A stretch of DNA of 64,000 nt from Edaphobacter sp. 4G125 (GCF_014274685.1 NZ_CP060393.1:2663501-2727500), one strand, 5' to 3'; positions 39,546 through 50,117 are shown, numbered from the stretch's first letter. Notes: a model not told the origin generated them from the sequence alone. Numbers and translations: made by a program.

Positions 39546-40598
39546 TTGGTCATCTCTCCCAATTCGTGGTTGTCCAGACATCTACACAATGGCCTGGTGG
39601 CAGCGGCGCTTGCCTGCTGCCCTGCCCTTTTGGCTGCCTCATCGCCCAAGGCCAGTCCTTGTGCAGATGTACCCCACAGCGACCACCCCAAGGTTCTTCT
39701 TTCGAACGGAACCCTCGACGCCCTCTTCTTTCTTCCCGATACTCAGAACGGATACTATCGCGCCTCCCGGTTCGACTGGTCCGGCGTCATTCCCTGCGTA
39801 TCGCTCAAAGGGCATCGCTTCTTTGGCGAGTGGTTCCGACAGTACGACCCCATGACCAACGATGCCATCACGGGGCCGGTTGAAGAGTTTCGCTCTTCTG
39901 ATGGGGCATTGGGCTATGCAGAAGCCAAGCCCGGAGAACTCTTCGTCAAGCCAGGGGTCGGGGTGCTCCGCCGCGTCGACGACACCCCGTACAAGTTCGG
40001 CTTTACCTATCCGCTCATCGATTCAGGAAAGTGGGCGGTCAAAACGAAGCGACACTCCATCACCTTTACACAACGGCTCACGGGACCACGGGGATACGCC
40101 TACATCTATCAGAAAAAGGTTGTCCTCTCCGGTTCGGTGATGACGCTGGAGCACTCATTAAAAAATACCGGGACACGCGCAATCACGACCGATGTCTACG
40201 ATCATGATTTCTTCATGTTTAATGGACGTCCGATTGGCCCCGGAATCAAGATTCGTTTCCCATTTCAGCCAAAACCGGAGACCCCATTGGGCGATGCGGT
40301 TCAGGTGGAAGGAAACGAGATTATCTACAAGGAGGAACTTACACCCAGGCATGGTGTTGCTGGCTATCTGCAAGGCTACGGGGCCAGTGCCGCCGATTAT
40401 GATTTCACCGTAGAAGACACGAAACAAGGAGTCGGAATAGAGCAGAGTTCGGATCATCCGATCTCACGTTTTTATCTCTGGTCCATTCGTACGACAGTCT
40501 CGCCTGAGGCATATATCCATCTGGATATTCCCCCTGGAAAGACGGACCGTTGGAAGATTCATTACCGATTCTTTGCCAACACAACAGTAAGTCAATAG
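39546..40598 (+). CDS. Secreted galactose-mutarotase-like protein of unknown specificity
   Basis: This 350-residue protein has a hydrophobic N-terminal stretch (VAAALACCPALLAASS) and a beta-rich body resembling the aldose 1-epimerase/beta-sandwich fold (YYRASRFDWSGVIPC, FGEWFRQYDPMTNDAI, TTDVYDHDFFMFNG). No certain catalytic residues were identified. It lies between a sugar-type flavin oxidase and an Oar-like receptor, so periplasmic preparation of a sugar ligand is a reasonable guess. The start is weakly supported. Confidence 0.65.
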   Translation: MVISPNSWLSRHLHNGLVAAALACCPALLAASSPKASPCADVPHSDHPKVLLSNGTLDALFFLPDTQNGYYRASRFDWSGVIPCVSLKGHRFFGEWFRQYDPMTNDAITGPVEEFRSSDGALGYAEAKPGELFVKPGVGVLRRVDDTPYKFGFTYPLIDSGKWAVKTKRHSITFTQRLTGPRGYAYIYQKKVVLSGSVMTLEHSLKNTGTRAITTDVYDHDFFMFNGRPIGPGIKIRFPFQPKPETPLGDAVQVEGNEIIYKEELTPRHGVAGYLQGYGASAADYDFTVEDTKQGVGIEQSSDHPISRFYLWSIRTTVSPEAYIHLDIPPGKTDRWKIHYRFFANTTVSQ

Positions 40599-40633
40599 CC
40601 AAAGCATCCAGATTTTTTTTGAGGAGACTAACG

Positions 40634-43600
40634 ATGCAAGCACGATCAATCATGCTAAAAGTCATGCTCATCATTGCGCTGGTTTCATGTAGCGCAATGA
40701 CGTGGGCACAGACGATTACCGGAAGCGTGAATGGTACTGTGACGGACCCATCCGGAGCAGTCGTACCAAACGCCAAGGTGGTCGCAACCAACGTTGATAC
40801 CGGTGTTGCAACCGAAACAACCACCAACAACGACGGTCTCTACAACATCCGCTTCCTCCAGATCGGACATTATAAGGTCACTATTACCTCTGCCGGGTTC
40901 TCGACAACAACCTATGGTCCGTTTGCTCTGGAAACCGGCCAGAACGCAAAGATCGATGGCAAACTGAGCCTCGAGAATCAGCAGCAGAAGGTTACCGTTG
41001 AAGCAGAGGTCGCTCCACTGATTAACACGGAGAGCCCGGTCCTTGCGACGACTCTCGATAATCGCGCGATCGAAAACTTGCCTCTGGTCAGCCGCAATCT
41101 CAACGCTCTGACGATGTTTCTTCCGGGTTCCGTTAGCACATCACCGAACAGCTTCGTCAGCAACGCATCAATCTCCGGCCCCCTCAGCGGAAACAACATG
41201 GCTGGTGCCAGCAGCAACAGCTCGGTATCGGTCAACGGCAACCGTCAACAAACCAATCAGTATCTGCTTGATGGTATGAACATCAACCAGACGCTCGACG
41301 ATACCCCTGGCTACAATCCCAGCGTTGATGCTATCGGGCAGGTTCAGGTAATCTCTGCCAACGCCCCTGCGGAGTACGGCAACGTACTCGGTGGCGATAT
41401 CATCTACCAGACCAAGAGCGGTACAAACCAGCTCCATGGAAGTGCCTTCTACTTTCTCGGCAATCAGAATCTGAATGCCAACAGCTGGGCAAACAAGCAC
41501 GGTTCGACGATCATCGACAGAAATCCCTTCACCCGCAATATCTTTGGCGGAACACTGGGCGGACCTATCTTGAAGGACAAGCTCTTCTTCTTCGGAGACT
41601 ACCAGGGCGGACGTTTTCACTCCGGTGGTAACGGAACCGCAACTGTGCTCACCGATAAGATGCGTAACGGTGACTTTTCAGAGCTCCTGAACCCTGCACT
41701 GATGTGCTCGGGCGATCCAGGTGGAGTCTGCGCGAAAAACTCTCGTCTGATTGAGTTGTATGATGCAACGGCTTCGGGTAATCCCCGTTTTGCCAATAAC
41801 CAGATTCCAATCCTTAACCCCGCAGCCCAGTATCTGCTCGCGCATCCGGAGCTGTATCCCCGCGCAAATCGCGCACCTGACGCAAGCAATACCCCGGCTC
41901 GTAACAACTACGTCGGTCCCACCAAAGCTCGCAATTATGGCAATCAGTTCGACATCAAAGTCGACTGGAGAGCCACGCAGAAGGACAGCATGTTTGTCCG
42001 CTTCTCCTATGCGAACCAGGGGCAGACCACCCAGAATGTACTTCCAACCAGCTTCGCCAGCGCTCCAACCTTCCCGGTGCGTGGCGTTGCCATTAATGAA
42101 GTCCACACCTTCAACTCGGCCATGGTCAATGAGTTCCGTGCCGGCTATACCCGTATTCAGAATAACGGTGCCGTCCTGCTCGATCCGTCAGGCGTCTTTG
42201 GCTTGAACGGCGACAGCATCCTCGGCATTGGAGCCAACAACCCAGTCAAACAACAGTTCGCAGGTTTCTCTGCGCTCGGCTTCAACAACTCTGCCAGCCC
42301 GCAGGGGTTCCAGGCAACCAACGGAACAGAGTTCACCACGCTTGGTAACCAGAATACCGGCACCAACTACACCATCAACACCTTCCTCTACGGCGACAAC
42401 TTCACTTGGCTTAAGAACCGCCACACTTTCAAGTTCGGTGTACAGTTCCTTCGCCAGCAGCAGAACAACTTCTACCCGGGCAATGATGGTTCGCTCGGCG
42501 GCTTCTTCTATCTTGGACCTGGAACCTCCAGCGCGGCGACTCCTGCCAACGGACACAGCACCGGTTATACCGCAGCTGACTTCCTGTTGAATCGCGCTGG
42601 TTTCAAGAGCGTCGGCGGCGTCGCCGGTCCGGTTGGCATGCGCCAGTGGCGCAATGCCTACTTCGTCCAGGACGACTGGAAGGTCACCCCCACTCTCACC
42701 CTCAACCTCGGCCTTCGCTATGAGTACTCACAACCGATCTACGAGGTTAACCATAAGATGTCGACCATCGACCCGGCCAACCCCAGCCGGATCATTCTCG
42801 ACGGCAACGATACCTCTGTATGTCAGCCGTTCGGCCTACCCTGCATCACCGCCAAGGATGCTGGCTACGGTCGCGGACTGGTTGATCCATATCACGGCAG
42901 CATCATGCCCCGCATTGGTTTTGCATGGTCCGTCAGCCCCAAGTTCGTCGTTCGCGGCGGATACGGCCTGCAGAACTACATGGAAGGCACCGGTGCGAAT
43001 CTCCGCATGACCACCAACCTTCCCTTCCAGGCAGCCTCCCAGCTCAGTGGAAACCTGCCTGGCCCCGGCAATTCCGCTGGTTCCTTCTATGATGTTCAGG
43101 GCGGATTCGGCAGCGCTACAGCTCTGTCGAACGTCTATAATGTCTGGAACAAGAAGATTAAACCGGCGTTTATCAGCATCTACAATCTGACCCTGGAGTA
43201 TCAGCTCAACAATACTGCATCCTTCCAGGTCGGCTATGCCGGCGAGTCTGGGCAACATCTGGTCACCGCAAACCAGCGGAATCAGCTGCCCAACACCTGC
43301 GTTATTGGAGGCGTGCTCCAGGCTGTTAACACTTCCAAGCCACCAACCGCTTGCCTCACTTTGGCTCCGGCCCCCTTCTACAACACCCCTGGCATTGGTT
43401 ATAACGGCGTCGTCCGTTATACGGACTCCAATGCTTCCATGAACTACAACTCCTTGCAGGTCAGCTTCCGCCAGCGCGCATGGCATGGTCTGCAATATAC
43501 CGCTAACTACACCTGGAGCAAGGCGCTCACCAACAGCACCGGCTTCTATGGTGTTCCCAGTGTCACCGTGGCAAGCGCGTATGCAGAGAATGTCTATAAC

Positions 43601-44230
43601 CTCCACAACGAATGGGGACCAACCGGACAGGATGTGCGTCACGCGGTCAACTTCAACCTGGTCTATGATCTGCCCGTCGGACGGAATCGTATGCTTGGAG
43701 GCAATATGCCCTTCATCCTCGATGAACTTGTCGGCGGATGGAAGGTCGGCATGACAGGTGTCGTCTACACGGGCTTCCCGGTCAACATCAACGCAACCAA
43801 CAACACCTACGTCAATGGCAACTCACAGCGTTCGAATCACTATCGCAAGCTGAAGATCGTCAACCGCTCCATCAACAACTGGTTTGGAACCGATCCTTCT
43901 GCGATTCCCTGCGGCATTGATGCGAATGGAATCGCTATTGATAACGGCGTGTGCGCCTATGGTCAACCCAGCAATGGAACCTTCGGTACCACTCGCCCGA
44001 CTTCAGAGCGCGCAGCGAGCTTCCAGACTTACGGGGCTTCGGTTACCAAGGACTTCACCATTTGGCATGAGCACCAGATCAACTTCCGTGCTGATGCTGA
44101 CAACCTCCTAAACAGTGCATATCTGTCCAACCCTGCCAGCAACGTAGGTTCGCCGTCGAACTTCGGTCAGATCACTGCTGTCCGTTCGAACCCGCGTAAC
44201 CTTCAGCTGTCCGTCAAGTACCACTTCTAA
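40634..44230 (+). CDS. Oar-like TonB-dependent receptor (outer membrane)
   Basis: This 1198-residue receptor has a signal peptide (MQARSIMLKV...TWAQ), a carboxypeptidase regulatory-like domain (VNGTVTDPSGAVVPNAKVVA), a plug (NLPLVSRNLNALTMFLPG) and a barrel ending in QLSVKYHF. It is a different, more distant type than the two minus-strand paralogues. The start at 40634 has GAGGAG upstream. It closes the plus-strand run with the flavin oxidase and mutarotase-like genes. Confidence 0.92.
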   Translation: MQARSIMLKVMLIIALVSCSAMTWAQTITGSVNGTVTDPSGAVVPNAKVVATNVDTGVATETTTNNDGLYNIRFLQIGHYKVTITSAGFSTTTYGPFALETGQNAKIDGKLSLENQQQKVTVEAEVAPLINTESPVLATTLDNRAIENLPLVSRNLNALTMFLPGSVSTSPNSFVSNASISGPLSGNNMAGASSNSSVSVNGNRQQTNQYLLDGMNINQTLDDTPGYNPSVDAIGQVQVISANAPAEYGNVLGGDIIYQTKSGTNQLHGSAFYFLGNQNLNANSWANKHGSTIIDRNPFTRNIFGGTLGGPILKDKLFFFGDYQGGRFHSGGNGTATVLTDKMRNGDFSELLNPALMCSGDPGGVCAKNSRLIELYDATASGNPRFANNQIPILNPAAQYLLAHPELYPRANRAPDASNTPARNNYVGPTKARNYGNQFDIKVDWRATQKDSMFVRFSYANQGQTTQNVLPTSFASAPTFPVRGVAINEVHTFNSAMVNEFRAGYTRIQNNGAVLLDPSGVFGLNGDSILGIGANNPVKQQFAGFSALGFNNSASPQGFQATNGTEFTTLGNQNTGTNYTINTFLYGDNFTWLKNRHTFKFGVQFLRQQQNNFYPGNDGSLGGFFYLGPGTSSAATPANGHSTGYTAADFLLNRAGFKSVGGVAGPVGMRQWRNAYFVQDDWKVTPTLTLNLGLRYEYSQPIYEVNHKMSTIDPANPSRIILDGNDTSVCQPFGLPCITAKDAGYGRGLVDPYHGSIMPRIGFAWSVSPKFVVRGGYGLQNYMEGTGANLRMTTNLPFQAASQLSGNLPGPGNSAGSFYDVQGGFGSATALSNVYNVWNKKIKPAFISIYNLTLEYQLNNTASFQVGYAGESGQHLVTANQRNQLPNTCVIGGVLQAVNTSKPPTACLTLAPAPFYNTPGIGYNGVVRYTDSNASMNYNSLQVSFRQRAWHGLQYTANYTWSKALTNSTGFYGVPSVTVASAYAENVYNLHNEWGPTGQDVRHAVNFNLVYDLPVGRNRMLGGNMPFILDELVGGWKVGMTGVVYTGFPVNINATNNTYVNGNSQRSNHYRKLKIVNRSINNWFGTDPSAIPCGIDANGIAIDNGVCAYGQPSNGTFGTTRPTSERAASFQTYGASVTKDFTIWHEHQINFRADADNLLNSAYLSNPASNVGSPSNFGQITAVRSNPRNLQLSVKYHF

Positions 44231-44251
44231 CGCAAGTTAGAAGTCCAACCT

Positions 44252-44284
44252 TGAAGCCCGGTCAAATTGGCCGGGCTTCATTCT
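44252..44284 (+). terminator. Terminator after the Oar-like receptor at 40634-44230
   Basis: TGAAGCCCGG (44252-44261) pairs with CCGGGCTTCA (44271-44280) around a 9-base loop, followed by TTCTTT. Confidence 0.8.
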
Positions 44285-44670
44285 TTAAGCACCTTTATCT
44301 CCATCCATACATCCAGGAGTATCATCTTCCAGAACATCGAAGCGATCACAGCCCTGTCAAGCCCCTAACCCATATAAACCAAACAAAACAGGACACATTG
44401 CAACTGCAGATTAGACCCATTCGATTCGATAAAATTAAAGACAGCACCGAGACATGTAACCGAACCATCAGCCCTCCTCTGCGGAGTTCCAACGGGCAAA
44501 TCTTCTCGACCGCATTGGAAGTACGAGCCTATCGTATTTATTTTGAATACTTTGCGCGATATTGTATGGGGGGGGAGGAGGGAGGGTACCATCGAGCGGA
44601 TCCCCCTACCTCATCCCTTTCCTCATTTTGCCGATAGAGCTTCTATCCACCCGAAGGAGAGCTCCATCGC
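44285..44670. other. Intergenic region before the CheX-like gene, with a G-rich tract
   Basis: This 386-bp stretch has no credible gene. Apart from a G-rich tract at 44568-44586 no feature was seen. The CheX-like gene has GAAGGAGAG upstream of its ATG. Confidence 0.5.
44568..44586 (+). other. G-rich tract with G-quadruplex potential
   Basis: Eight G are followed by A-GG-A-GGG-A-GGG. This provides four runs of three G with short loops, on the coding strand, about 85 bases upstream of the CheX-like start. It could fold in DNA or in the 5' untranslated RNA. Confidence 0.45.
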
Positions 44671-45180
44671 ATGATCGCATCGCCCACCTTGCAGCCTGCC
44701 GAATCAATTGCCCTCGCAACACTCTCTGATACTTCCCTGCTCGACCAGACCGTAGAAGAGGTCCTCGGCATGATGATGGGCGTCCCCGTCTCTGTCTCCG
44801 ACACCACCGTAGCCCCCTCCAACACCCCCATCACCATCACCGGAGTGATCGGACTCGCAGGAGCACTCAGTGGAGCTTTCTCTGTGGTCATCAATGAAAT
44901 CGGAGCCCGCCAGATCACCGCCAGCATGATGGGAATGGACGAGGTCCCCGCGATTGACGACACCGTTCTGGACGGAATCGGAGAGATCACCAACATCCTC
45001 GCTGGGGCCTGGAAATTGAAGATCCCTTCCCTCAGCTCGGCCTGCCTGCTCTCCGTGCCGACGGTCGTCACCGGAACGCAATATGATGTCCACCGCAAGA
45101 GCTCGACCTTCAAACTCTCTCGCTCGTATCGGTTCAACGATTCGGCCTTCACGATCACGATCTGCGGAGAACAGACCTAG
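44671..45180 (+). CDS. CheX-like chemotaxis phosphatase-family protein
   Basis: This 169-residue protein resembles CheX/CheC: GVIGLAGALSGAFSVVI, then the phosphatase helix GIGEITNILAGAWK, which has the family's E-x2-N pair. In other bacteria CheX removes phosphate from CheY-P. No other chemotaxis gene is in the window, so it is an orphan and might act on another response regulator. It lies before gltX on the same strand, with an ~80-bp gap. Confidence 0.8.
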   Translation: MIASPTLQPAESIALATLSDTSLLDQTVEEVLGMMMGVPVSVSDTTVAPSNTPITITGVIGLAGALSGAFSVVINEIGARQITASMMGMDEVPAIDDTVLDGIGEITNILAGAWKLKIPSLSSACLLSVPTVVTGTQYDVHRKSSTFKLSRSYRFNDSAFTITICGEQT

Positions 45181-45259
45181 ATTCTGCGCCGCCGCTGCTT
45201 CGTCATGCCATGCTGCTGAACTGCGCTGACTCTGCTAGCATCGAAGTTTGGCAACTATC

Positions 45260-46750
45260 ATGACGAGCACCAGCACTGAAGCCCCGATCCGCGTCCGCAT
45301 CGCCCCTTCGCCGACCGGCGACCCCCATGTGGGGACCGCCTATATCGGCTTGCTCAACTACATCTATGCCCGGCAGCGATCAGGCAAATTCATCCTTCGC
45401 ATCGAAGACACCGACCGCACCCGCTTTGTCTCTACCTCAGAGCAGATGATCTTCGACTCCCTTCGCTGGCTGGGCCTGAATTGGGACGAAGGCCCGGATG
45501 TAGGAGGTCCATTTGGCCCCTACCGCCAGTCCGAGCGCACCGAGATCTATCGTAAACACGCAGAGATTCTTCTTACGAACGGAACCGCCTATCGCTGCTT
45601 CTGTACTCCAGAAGAACTGGAATCTGTACGCAAGCAACAGATAGCCGCAAAGCTCCCGCCCCGATATCCCGGCACCTGCCGTCATCTTTCGCCTGAACAG
45701 CTCGAGCGGTACCTCGCAGCCAATAAGCCATATACGATCCGCCTTGCAGTTCCTCCTCAGGGGAATGACCTCACATCTTCCACGACGTTCCGTGACGAGT
45801 TACGCGGAGAGATCACCTTTGAACACAACAATGTCGATGATCAGGTCCTGCTTAAATCGGATGGCTTCCCGACTTATCACCTTGCCAATGTAGTCGACGA
45901 TCATCTGATGCAGATCACGGATGTGATTCGAGCGGAGGAATGGATCTCTTCCACGCCGAAGCACGTCCTCCTTTATAAGGCCTTCGGATGGCAGGTCCCA
46001 CGGTTCTGGCACATGCCTCTCCTGCGCAACCTCGACAAGTCGAAGATTTCGAAACGAAAGAATCCTGTCTCCCTGATCTACTACCGGGACAGTGGATATC
46101 TGCCTGAAGCGATCATCAATTTCCTAGGTCTCATGGGCGGAGGAATGCCAGCCGACATCAATAGCGGCACCGAGCAATTCACTTTAGCGGAGATGGTTGA
46201 GCATTTTGTCTTCGCCAATATCCGGCTGGGTGGTCCCGTTTTCGATCTCACCAAGCTCAAATGGCTCAATGGAGAGTACCTGCGCAAGCTCTCGCCTGAG
46301 GATTTCTTTCAGGCGATTCGCACACGGGTCTTTGGAGACGATTATTTGCGTCAGATCTCTGCACTCATGCAAACTCGCATCGAGACACTGACCCAGTTCG
46401 GCGACCTTACTGGATTCTTCTTTTCGGATCATGTTGTGCCCACGGCAGACACCTTCTTGCCTAAAAAGCACACTCTTGAGGAGACGCTAACATTTGCACA
46501 AGATCAACTGGCGGTGCTCGAAGCAACCGACTGGACCCACGAGGCTCTCGAACGAGCGCTAAAAAACTTAGGCGAAGAGAAGTCCTGGTCGGTCAAAGAG
46601 AATTTCATGCTGCTTCGAGCCATCATTTCGGGAAGTACCGCCTCTCCTCCATTGCTGGAAAGCATGGTGATCTTCGGTAAAGCGCGATCTCTTGATCGCA
46701 TTCGAAGATTCCTCGATCTTCAGAAGAAACTTGCATCTCAAAAAAAGTAG
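45260..46750 (+). CDS. gltX: Glutamyl-tRNA synthetase
   Basis: This class I synthetase of about 496 residues has RIAPSPTGDPHVGTAYIG (the HIGH-equivalent is HVGT) and KISKRKNPVS (KMSKS loop). The FILRIEDTDR and SERTEIYRKHAE segments are typical of GluRS. ATG 45260 is preferred to an in-frame TTG at 45248. It charges tRNA-Glu (a tRNA-Gln misacylating role is possible in this phylum). Confidence 0.96.
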   Translation: MTSTSTEAPIRVRIAPSPTGDPHVGTAYIGLLNYIYARQRSGKFILRIEDTDRTRFVSTSEQMIFDSLRWLGLNWDEGPDVGGPFGPYRQSERTEIYRKHAEILLTNGTAYRCFCTPEELESVRKQQIAAKLPPRYPGTCRHLSPEQLERYLAANKPYTIRLAVPPQGNDLTSSTTFRDELRGEITFEHNNVDDQVLLKSDGFPTYHLANVVDDHLMQITDVIRAEEWISSTPKHVLLYKAFGWQVPRFWHMPLLRNLDKSKISKRKNPVSLIYYRDSGYLPEAIINFLGLMGGGMPADINSGTEQFTLAEMVEHFVFANIRLGGPVFDLTKLKWLNGEYLRKLSPEDFFQAIRTRVFGDDYLRQISALMQTRIETLTQFGDLTGFFFSDHVVPTADTFLPKKHTLEETLTFAQDQLAVLEATDWTHEALERALKNLGEEKSWSVKENFMLLRAIISGSTASPPLLESMVIFGKARSLDRIRRFLDLQKKLASQKK

Positions 46751-46753
46751 TCA

Positions 46754-46785
46754 AAGAAGGTAGAGCATCCGTGCTTTACCTTCTT
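46754..46785 (+). terminator. Terminator after gltX
   Basis: AAGAAGGTAGAGCA pairs with TGCTTTACCTTCTT (46772-46785) around TCCG with one wobble pair. T-rich sequence follows. About 250 bases further to 47035 carry no evident feature. Confidence 0.6.
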
Positions 46786-47035
46786 CTTCAGGCAACGTTT
46801 GATCGCTTTTTCACCCTCTAATAACAGAACAACATCATTTTCCTGAAATCACGTGCTCATGCACGCGAGAAGCTTTTAAGTGGATTTTGAGGTGAAGGTT
46901 AGCCAAAACAAGAACACCTGCTCTAATCCTCGCCTGCGCTGGGATTGGGCCGTCCATCACATGCTGCTGAAATAACTACTAAACTTTATTTTTATCTTTT
47001 TACGGCTCCTTGAAGGATTCGTCAGAAATGGGCCT

Positions 47036-49279
47036 ATGCGTATTCTTAGTCTGCGATTGATCATAGCGTTGATACTGGGGGTGACCCTCGTTTCTCTGGC
47101 TTCTTCCTGGTCTGATGTGCAGGATGACAAGGAATCCTTGCGCAGAGATTTGCAGCATAAGGCAGAAGCGTTAGGAGAAAGTCTTGCAAGCAGCGCCGAA
47201 ATGTATCTTGCCAATGGAGATACCGCAAATCTCGAGCAACTAGTGCGACGCTTCAGCAATCGCGATCATTTGATGGGGATCGGTATCTATGACCACAACG
47301 GCTCTCAGCTGGTCCTAAGTCGCGAACTCAGTTCACTGCTTTCTACGACTCCTGACGCATTGGAAGATGCGCTTAAATACGATCGCCCCGAAAACAGATT
47401 TACCCGAATTCATTTCCGCCGCGTCTACCTGCTAGCTGCGCCACTTCACGCTCGCGATAAAAGTGCAATCGGCGGAATCGTCCTGGTTTACGAGACTGCT
47501 TATATTCGAGCCGAGACTTTTCGAATCTGGAGTCGCGTCTTTATTCACATTGCCGGCCAGGTTCTGGTCATTGTCGCGATTACCCTGCTCATTATTCGCT
47601 GGAGTCTTGTTGGTCCCATTGCGCGGGCTGCACAGTGGATGAAGGGTCTTCGCACCGGAAAATCTATCGCACAGCCGCCAAGTAAAGATCTTGACTTCCT
47701 GGCCCCTTTAGCCAGGGAGATGGCGCCTTTGGCGGAAAGCATGAAACAGGCGCGTGCCGCCGCGGAGATTGAAGCGCGCCTGCGAAATACGAATGAATCG
47801 CTTTGGACTGCTCAGCGTCTTGCAGAGCACGTTCGAGGCAAGCTAAACGGTAGCGGGTTGTTTGTTGTCTCCAATCGAGAACCGTACATCCACAATCGAC
47901 AAGGGAATGAAATTACCGTCACCGTTCCTGCCAGTGGGCTTGTTACTGCAATTGAGCCCATCCTTTGTGCATGCAATGGAACCTGGATCGCTCAAGGCAG
48001 CGGAAGCGCCGACGCAGAAACCGTGGACAGCCATGACCGGCTACAGGTTCCACCCGATGATCCGAAGTACACTCTACGGCGAGTCTGGCTGACTGCGGAA
48101 GAAGAAGAAGGCTATTATTACGGATTCGCAAATGAAGGGTTATGGCCGCTATGCCACATGGCGCACACACGACCAACCTTCCGAGCTTCAGACTGGGACT
48201 ACTATCAGAAGATTAACGAGCGCTTTGCCGATGCTCTGATGGAAGAGATGGAAGGAGAAGAGCATCCTGTAGTTCTCATCCAGGATTATCACTTCGCGCT
48301 TCTTCCCCACATGGTAAAAGATCGCATGCCTCATGCAAGGGTAGCGATCTTTTGGCATATTCCATGGCCCAATCCAGAAGCATTCAGCATTTGCCCGTGG
48401 CAGAAGGAACTCCTGGACGGGCTTCTTGGTGCCGATCTGATCGGTTTCCACGTGCAAGCCCACTGCAACAATTTTATGAGCACCGTCGACCGCGTACTTG
48501 AAGCAAGAGTGGATTGGGAACATTTCTCAGTCAAACGAAATAATCACTGGTCCTCAGTGCTTCCGTTCCCCATCAGCGTAGAGATGGCAGAGATGCCGGA
48601 ATCCCATCCGGAGCGGAGCGCCGAAGAAGAACGCAGTGCGCTTATCGCTGAGCTTGGAATAGAAGCAAGCTTTCTTGGAGTGGGCGTGGATCGCGTCGAC
48701 TACACCAAAGGGATTGTAGAGAGATTCCTTGCGGTGGAATCTTTCCTTGAACGCCATCCACGGTATCAGGGGAAATTTACATTTATCCAGATCGGGGCAC
48801 CCACACGAAGCAATATCCCACGATACGCCGACTTTCAAAAAGAGGTGCAGGTCGAAGCAAACCGCATCAACGATCGCTTCAAACAAGGGAAATGGAAGCC
48901 TATCGTCTTCTTAAACCGACAGCATTCTCATAAAGAGGTCCGACGATACTATCGCGCGGCTCATCTGTGCATGGTCACATCACTTCACGATGGCATGAAT
49001 CTCGTCGCCAAAGAATATGTTGCTTCTCGTGACGATGAACGCGGCGTTCTGATTCTTAGCCGATTTACTGGAGCAGCACGAGAGCTGCGAGATGCCATCA
49101 TCGTCAATCCCTACGACATTCAAGAGACCGGAGAAGCAATTGCCAAAGCTCTGGAGATGGATACCTCAGAGGTTATTGACCGTATGCAGCGAATGCGTCG
49201 CACCATAAGAGAACACAATATCTATTGGTGGGCGGGAACTCTTATTGGTGAACTATGCGAGCTAAGACTCGAGCGATAG
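47036..49279 (+). CDS. otsA: Membrane sensor-HAMP-trehalose-6-phosphate synthase fusion
   Basis: This 747-residue protein has two parts. Residues 6-24 and ~169-188 are membrane helices flanking an extracytoplasmic region of ~140 residues, followed by a HAMP-like segment (~190-245: [18 protein letters not shown]). From ~273 to the end it is a GT20 trehalose-6-phosphate synthase: [35 protein letters not shown] (phosphate-binding Arg and Lys), [13 protein letters not shown]. Stand-alone OtsA is ~470 residues, so the N-terminal ~270 residues are extra. It makes trehalose-6-phosphate from UDP-glucose and glucose-6-phosphate; the sensor part suggests activity tuned by an external signal. otsB follows 17 bases later. 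Confidence 0.92.
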   Translation: MRILSLRLIIALILGVTLVSLASSWSDVQDDKESLRRDLQHKAEALGESLASSAEMYLANGDTANLEQLVRRFSNRDHLMGIGIYDHNGSQLVLSRELSSLLSTTPDALEDALKYDRPENRFTRIHFRRVYLLAAPLHARDKSAIGGIVLVYETAYIRAETFRIWSRVFIHIAGQVLVIVAITLLIIRWSLVGPIARAAQWMKGLRTGKSIAQPPSKDLDFLAPLAREMAPLAESMKQARAAAEIEARLRNTNESLWTAQRLAEHVRGKLNGSGLFVVSNREPYIHNRQGNEITVTVPASGLVTAIEPILCACNGTWIAQGSGSADAETVDSHDRLQVPPDDPKYTLRRVWLTAEEEEGYYYGFANEGLWPLCHMAHTRPTFRASDWDYYQKINERFADALMEEMEGEEHPVVLIQDYHFALLPHMVKDRMPHARVAIFWHIPWPNPEAFSICPWQKELLDGLLGADLIGFHVQAHCNNFMSTVDRVLEARVDWEHFSVKRNNHWSSVLPFPISVEMAEMPESHPERSAEEERSALIAELGIEASFLGVGVDRVDYTKGIVERFLAVESFLERHPRYQGKFTFIQIGAPTRSNIPRYADFQKEVQVEANRINDRFKQGKWKPIVFLNRQHSHKEVRRYYRAAHLCMVTSLHDGMNLVAKEYVASRDDERGVLILSRFTGAARELRDAIIVNPYDIQETGEAIAKALEMDTSEVIDRMQRMRRTIREHNIYWWAGTLIGELCELRLER

Positions 49280-49296
49280 AAAACAATGGAGCTTCG

Positions 49297-50085
49297 ATGT
49301 CAAAGGACTTCTCCGTCCCTGCTGAATTCTGGGAACAACTCCAATTATCCGAAAAGTCGGCGTTGCTATTGGACTACGATGGAACGCTTGCACCCTTCCA
49401 GATAGAACGAGACCAGGCATACCCATACATTGGAGTTTTACCGCTCCTTGAAGATATCTTGCGTTCCAAACGAACCCGGATGGTTGTTATCACAGGCCGC
49501 CCGGTTCCCGAGGCGCAGGCCCTACTCTCTCCACTGGCGGGATTTGAGATATGGGGAGCACATGGGCTGGACTATCTCCAATTGGATGGAACGATCAAAA
49601 AATACACTATCGCTCCTGAACTGATACTTCTTCTCGAAAAAGCAGAGCAACAATTGCGCACCAAGGAATTATCGGACCTGCTCGAAGCCAAACCAGGAGG
49701 AGTTGCCGTTCATTGGCGAGGTCTCTCTGAACAAGAACGCGAAAAGGTGCGATTAGAAACGTTGACAGAATGGACCGCTCTCTCTGAAACCCCGGGCATC
49801 AAGCTTCTTCAATTCGATGGAGGACTGGAATTGCGGATAGCTCATCCTGACAAAGGGGATGCGATACGAGCTATCCTTGAAGATCTTCCGAACGATGTTC
49901 CAACCGCATTTTTAGGCGACGACATCACCGATGAAGATGGCTTTCGAGCTTTGGAGGATCGCGGTTTACCAATCCTTGTCCGCGATGCTTATCGCTCTAC
50001 AAATGCAACAGCATGGATAAAGCCGCCGGAAGAGCTTTTAGCCTTTCTAACACGATGGAGAGACATCGTGACTCATCAAAAATAA
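49297..50085 (+). CDS. otsB: Trehalose-6-phosphate phosphatase
   Basis: The HAD-fold phosphatase of about 262 residues has the nucleophile motif DYDGTLAPF, MVVITGRP, GAHGLDY, and the metal-binding GDDITDEDGF. It removes phosphate from trehalose-6-phosphate to yield trehalose, an osmo- and desiccation protectant. The ATG at 49297 has GGAG upstream. It is in an operon with the synthase. Confidence 0.95.
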   Translation: MSKDFSVPAEFWEQLQLSEKSALLLDYDGTLAPFQIERDQAYPYIGVLPLLEDILRSKRTRMVVITGRPVPEAQALLSPLAGFEIWGAHGLDYLQLDGTIKKYTIAPELILLLEKAEQQLRTKELSDLLEAKPGGVAVHWRGLSEQEREKVRLETLTEWTALSETPGIKLLQFDGGLELRIAHPDKGDAIRAILEDLPNDVPTAFLGDDITDEDGFRALEDRGLPILVRDAYRSTNATAWIKPPEELLAFLTRWRDIVTHQK

Positions 50086-50117
50086 GTTACCCTTCCCTTG
50101 TCTACATGAGAACACCG

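Noticed and set aside
42836..43642. 268-codon open frame antisense to the third Oar-like receptor
   Set aside because: Fully inside the receptor gene; composition mirrors receptor codon use.
44251..44637. 128-codon frame after the third receptor
   Set aside because: Starts inside the terminator hairpin and has no protein-like pattern.
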